A stretch of 64,000 nucleotides of DNA. Origin: Acanthacorydalis orientalis (Eukaryota > Arthropoda > Insecta > Megaloptera > Corydalidae). A program made the translations under genes and the position numbers. The stretch is taken from positions 11,401,012 through 11,465,011 of the forward strand of contig CM068313.1 in the NCBI GenBank assembly GCA_034766995.1, given 5' to 3'. The notes beneath the pieces are model-generated. The model was not told the DNA's origin. It worked only from the letters and a program-made list of their open reading frames with translations, and made no database searches. Numbering within the stretch: position 1 is the first letter of the stretch; each line of letters begins with the position of its first letter. Of the stretch, positions 60,125 through 64,000 are shown piece after piece.

Positions 60125-61162
60125 GTTCCCGACCTGGCATATACATGTCAGTCAAAGATTTCTGTTAAAAAGGCTTGAAACCAATGGAAAATTTTAATGA
60201 GATGAATCATTTGTTTGGTGATAGTACACCTTTATTTATAACTATAAAAAAATGTACTGCAGAATTTAAACGTGGTCGTACAAGCTTGAGAAAGATGATC
60301 TCGGCAGTGGTTGGATAAAAAGTACAACGAAGCCAGAAATGATCAATAAACTGCACGATTTTATTTTAGAAAACCGTCAATTAAATGTATTTGAAATTCA
60401 CGATGCTGAGAATCTCAGATGAAAGAACATTTCAGATTTTAATTCAAGCTATCGGCACGATGAGTATCGCATTTATTGACAACTGAGCAAAAACTCAATC
60501 GAGTGCAAATTTCTCAAGAGTGTTCGGATCGTTTTATGAAAGATGCTATTGAATTTGTTAATCGTTTATAATCACTGATGAAACTTGGATTCATAAGTAT
60601 ATACCGTAGAAAAAGAGTAATCAAAAGAATGGAAAGATCATGATTCTCGAGCATCCTAAACGGAAAAGTCAATTTTGTATGCAGACTTGTGCTGCTGGCT
60701 TCCCTTTTTTAAGATTTTTATAAAATATTTCTGATTGATTATCTTACAAAAAATAAAACGATATCGGACGAGTACTATGATAATCTTTTATACGAACTGA
60801 ACTGGAAATTTAGTCCAAAAACGCCGAGATTACTGAAGAACAATTCATTTTCCTTCAAGACGAGGCACATGCTCATACCAAATGTTTTTTCTATGGAAAA
60901 AATCGTCGAATTGAAGTACGATTTGCTGTTCTATTCTCAGTATTCATCAGCTAGCTCTGTTTGATTTCTTTTTATTCTTAAAATATCCAAAATTTCCTTC
61001 CTGATAAGTGATTTTCTTCAAATGATAAACTGCAAGCGGATACAACTTGTTTTTTAAGGACTTTCTGGAATCGAACTACTAAAATGGGATAAAGGTATTG
61101 AAGCATCGCTGGAAAAAGTGTGTAGAAATTCAACGATATTATTTTGCAAAACAGAAGTAATT
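60125..61162 (+). pseudogene. Nearly full-length decayed mariner transposase
   Basis: Reading across frames gives, in order: KGLKP and GDSTP (first helix-turn-helix), AEFKRGRTS (60260), a linker, ISDERTFQILIQAIGTMS (second helix-turn-helix), a stretch NRVQISQECSDRFMKDAIEF, the first catalytic Asp motif TDETWIHKY (about 60575), LQDEAHAHT (about 60857, where an Asn-containing HDNAPAH-type motif is expected), YSQYSS and DFFLFLKYPK, and a C-terminus RWKKCVEIQRYYFAKQK with TAA at about 61162. Many frameshifts and stops are present. Length is close to an intact mariner of about 345 codons. I could not define its terminal repeats. Confidence 0.88.
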
Positions 61163-61244
61163 CCAAAAGATAAATCCAGTCTTTCATTATCAGATCACAA
61201 ACTTTTCAAATTATCCCCAATTCAATTAAAATCAGATCTGGAAG

Positions 61245-61562
61245 TGCAGCTTAATCCATTTTCACACATGAATTATTTCCTCACTCCACACACGATAAAC
61301 AGTTAATAAAAGATCATTTTTTAATTTTAATTTTCACTTATTCGCATTTCAACGACGATGCCACCATCCTCAGAATGCTAAGGTGCAGAAAAAAAAGTTA
61401 TTTCTCGCAAAACGAAAAATTCATTTATAAAAGAAGCTGTACTCTTTGTCGGATTTGAGAAACGATGGCATCAGCATCGAAATGCAGATAAGCGATCGAA
61501 AACGATTAATAATTATTTATTGACCGGACACGTTTTTGTGGAGTAAAAAATCATTCACAAAA
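61245..61562. repeat. Foldback family A, representative two-arm copy
   Basis: Left arm (about 61245-61400) ATTTTCACACATGAATTATT to CATCCTCAGAATGCTAAGGT; spacer of about 45 bp; right arm (about 61445-61560) with GATGGCATCAGCATCGAAAT. This copy shows the full foldback design. It starts about 80 bp after the decayed mariner transposase ends. Confidence 0.6.
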
Positions 61563-61696
61563 TATATATTTTAATCATTTTTTTATATATTCGAATGCAA
61601 GCTGTTCATGCTCAACATGGATTTTAGAAATAAATACTGTTTGTTGGAAATGTGTGTGTTAGGAAATAGTCTTAAGCCTTTAGTGATTTTCTATCG

Positions 61697-61697
<1 letters not shown>

Positions 61698-61751
<54 letters not shown>
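61698..61751. repeat. (TA)n microsatellite
   Basis: Pure TA run. Confidence 0.95.
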
Positions 61752-61753
<2 letters not shown>

Positions 61754-61754
61754 G

Positions 61755-62300
61755 CAAATGGATGTACATATATCTCTTTAATGGAATATTTACGTCGACC
61801 GTACAACCGTTACAAATACAAGTCGTACATACGACAACAGCATTTCTTGTTATTCTCCGCGAACAAAGGCATGCAGGCTGTCATTTTAAATCTTGTATAG
61901 ACATCGGAGCTATTATCTGTACCGTTTATGGTCGACACCGTTCATATAATATATTGTGTCAGTGATGCATCAGTGAGCATGGTTAACGTGTATTCTTTTT
62001 TTCCATGCAGCTAATTGCTGAAATTAACATTCTTCGGCCATATATTATACGTTTTAACGTCGAATATAGATTTAACAATAACGTATCAGTAGTTTTATAT
62101 TTTAAACGCACTGATTGTTGCATTAAGCGTTTCAGATTTGTCGGAAACGATCTGTAATGAAATATCGGATCTGTGTTCGACGACAGTGACGTTTTTCCAC
62201 GTCCGAGATGAGCAGTTTTATGTAAGATTGTTATCTGTCCGATAAGGAGATGGATGATGCAGATATCTGAACAAGAAGCATATTTCATTTTAAGAATGTG
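61755..62300. other. Unique, CpG-containing block
   Basis: Starts right after a TA array. Open frames of 67 (plus) and 101 codons (minus) lack domains. A possible acceptor TTTTTTTCCATGCAG ends at 62010. Possible conserved non-coding sequence. Confidence 0.25.
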
Positions 62301-62374
62301 TTAAGTAATATTTCATCGAATTTATAAATTTATTTAATTTTTCTGACAAACTCAAATCCAATAAAAAAATAGCT

Positions 62375-62495
62375 CTCTCACAATTCGCATTTACAAAAAT
62401 CAAAATCATTAATTAATTATTAGATATTTTTGTTCGTTTAAAAGAGGAAGGAAGAGGGTGAAAATTTAATTTGTGAATGTGAATTTAGCCCCAGA
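62375..62495. repeat. Foldback family A, centrally deleted copy
   Basis: Ends TTCGCATTTACAAAAATCAA and TGTGAATGTGAATTTAGCCC face each other with the centre deleted. Confidence 0.5.
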
Positions 62496-62664
62496 GCCAA
62501 AAAATCAACAATTTTTTATTTACTCAAAAATTTCCGACTGAAAATGAAAATTCTGTCAAATAGACTGAAAGAGTAGACTCTTCCTATTATATATAACACT
62601 ATTTCTTCAGAATAATTCTCAGTAGATTTTTTTACAGTATACCAGTGGTATCAATATAGGGATT

Positions 62665-62832
62665 TTAATGCATCTTGGCGCTCTGAAAATGATGAGATCG
62701 TCATCGAATGCTCATAAAGAACGATTAAAAATGATCAGTAATTATTTATTGAACATTTTTGATCAGAAACATTTTTATGTTGTGGGCTGAAAAAATAATT
62801 AATTCCTGAAAATGAATTCAGAACTGTATTTT
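62665..62832. repeat. Foldback family A, right arm
   Basis: GCGCTCTGAAAATGATGAGA, CGTCATCGAATGCTCATAAA, then ATTGAACATTTTTGATCAGA and TGAAAATGAATTCAGAACTG. The 80-bp MITE follows 8 bp later. Confidence 0.6.
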
Positions 62833-62839
62833 GAATATA

Positions 62840-62919
62840 TTAGGTTGATAGAAAAATAATTGCGGATTATGACCTCCAAATTCATATACTTTTCTGCAAT
62901 TATTTTCCTACCAACTTAA
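62840..62919. mobile_element. 80-bp mariner MITE (MADE1-like), copy 2
   Basis: Also exactly 80 bp, TTAGGTTGATAGAAAAATAA to CTACCAACTTAA, flanked by TA on both sides. The interior (GGATTATGACCTCCAAATTC) matches the end of the larger mariner at 36481-36530, showing descent from it. Confidence 0.87.
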
Positions 62920-63502
62920 TAAAATGTGTTTGAAATATGTGATGACAATGTGCGTTGATTAATACATATTATGTAAACATTCTAAAAAAATAATGGACTG
63001 TTTTACAAAAAAAAACATGTTGAATATTAAAAAGTTAACATACACATAAATAAAACTATACAATTCCAAAAACTTCATTTTCAACCAGTACCGAATCCGT
63101 TTTTGAACTCGTACTCGTGATAACCGAATTACTGAGACTCTCTGTCCGACGCTTATAAAAAAATATATGCGCGTCGCAACATTGAGCCGGATGCTGAACA
63201 AATAATCGCGAGTAGATTTCCCTGCTCAGTAACAATTGACGGGGAATTTTTTTTTAATATTTGTTATATGAAAACAGGTCCGGCTAAATATGTAACTCGT
63301 GGGCAACAAGTTGCTTGCGGCTTGTAAACAGGATTTGTTATTATTAGAAAAATATATTCCAATAAACGTTAATTGATTTATGGACATCTATTCAGCAATA
63401 AATATTTTATATTGTTTCTTATTCGCCGGTTGATGTTTTATAAATAGATAGGGGCACTCATAAATTTGTTGGAATTTTATTTTAGCTTGTAAATTTTAAA
63501 TA

Positions 63503-63572
<70 letters not shown>
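63503..63572. repeat. (TA)n microsatellite
   Basis: TA with one GT interruption. Confidence 0.95.
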
Positions 63573-63578
<6 letters not shown>

Positions 63579-63669
63579 GAATCTATATCTATTTGCTATA
63601 TATTTTTAGATCTTTAGACCTATTGAGATCAAATTTTACAAATTTATTCCAAGTAACTAACATTACAAT

Positions 63670-64000
63670 AATAAAGATTCAAAATTTATCAGGCGACATA
63701 TTAGCAGTGACAACTATTGACTTCAGTTGATTGTTTATATGAAATCCGTGTTTCTGAATCAACAATTTCATTAAATACAATGACATTTGACTTTTTCATG
63801 TTTAACAATCGAGTAATTATTAATAAAAAAAATATTGTACCTAGTTATAAATATTCCAAGGAACTGTCTTGTAAAATCATGTATTTAATTAAATACATTT
63901 TTATTTAGCATCGCGCTTTATATTTACAATTATAATTTTATGTTATAATATAGTATAATTAATCATGAGTTATTTTTCTCAATTTTAATAATTTATACGT
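63670..64000. repeat. Dispersed repeat G, copy 2 (runs off the window)
   Basis: Matches 5360-5727: TATTGACTTCAGTTGATTGT, ATGAAATCCGTG, AAATACAATGACATTTGA, then TTATGTTATAATATAGTATA and TCTCAATTTTAATAATTTAT. Confidence 0.55.

Noticed and set aside
61983..62288. 101-codon minus-strand frame
   Set aside because: No recognisable family and no splice context on that strand.

Overview
The window is very AT-rich, intron-dominated animal DNA, most likely from an insect. The only protein-coding gene I can support with family evidence is on the minus strand. It is the 5' part of an ETS transcription-factor gene of the SPDEF / Drosophila Ets98B (D-ETS-4) type. A large exon (15875-16961) encodes an N-terminal Pro/Ser-rich region, and a second exon (11035-11189) encodes most of a Pointed (PNT/SAM) domain. 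They are joined by a 4.7 kb intron with matching phase. The DNA-binding ETS domain is not in the window and must lie left of base 1. The ATG follows directly on a splice acceptor, so an untranslated first exon and the promoter should lie to the right; 31.0-31.3 kb is one weak candidate.

The rest is mostly repeats. Over 40 TA-rich microsatellites occur, and some of them hold transposon insertions. Three mariner lineages are present as fossils. (1) A nearly full-length decayed transposase lies at about 60.1-61.16 kb. (2) A cecropia/Hsmar1-like element at 36481-37042 has lost its catalytic domain; two exactly 80-bp MITEs (12059-12138, 62840-62919) share its ends and have the same size and layout as vertebrate MADE1. 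(3) Three internally deleted elements (741-1242, 5042-5303, 22969-23460) share ends resembling GTGTACAAATTAATTC; two of them fuse the transposase N-terminus directly to its C-terminus, and the third keeps only the N-terminus.

Two dispersed, self-complementary (foldback) families fill much of the remaining space. Family A has about 25 recognisable pieces and family B about 10. Both carry, in each arm, a conserved hairpin motif with the layout CTGANGA - stem - GAAA - palindrome - T(A/C), which matches the layout of a minimal type I hammerhead ribozyme. In the copy at 40986-41041 a split stem I can also be drawn. Both families have an extra T before stem II, so activity is uncertain. I consider this the most interesting signal in the window.

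Other points of note are a well-formed 102-nt candidate cassette exon on the plus strand (48634-48735), a 110-bp palindrome at 39.0 kb, a GC-rich inverted-repeat unit at 53.07-53.28 kb, several internal duplications, and islands of unique, CpG-containing sequence that may be regulatory (13.0-14.3, 20.5, 31.1-32.1, 45.8-46.3, 59.4-59.8 and 61.75-62.3 kb). No rRNA, tRNA, CRISPR array or viral gene was recognised.
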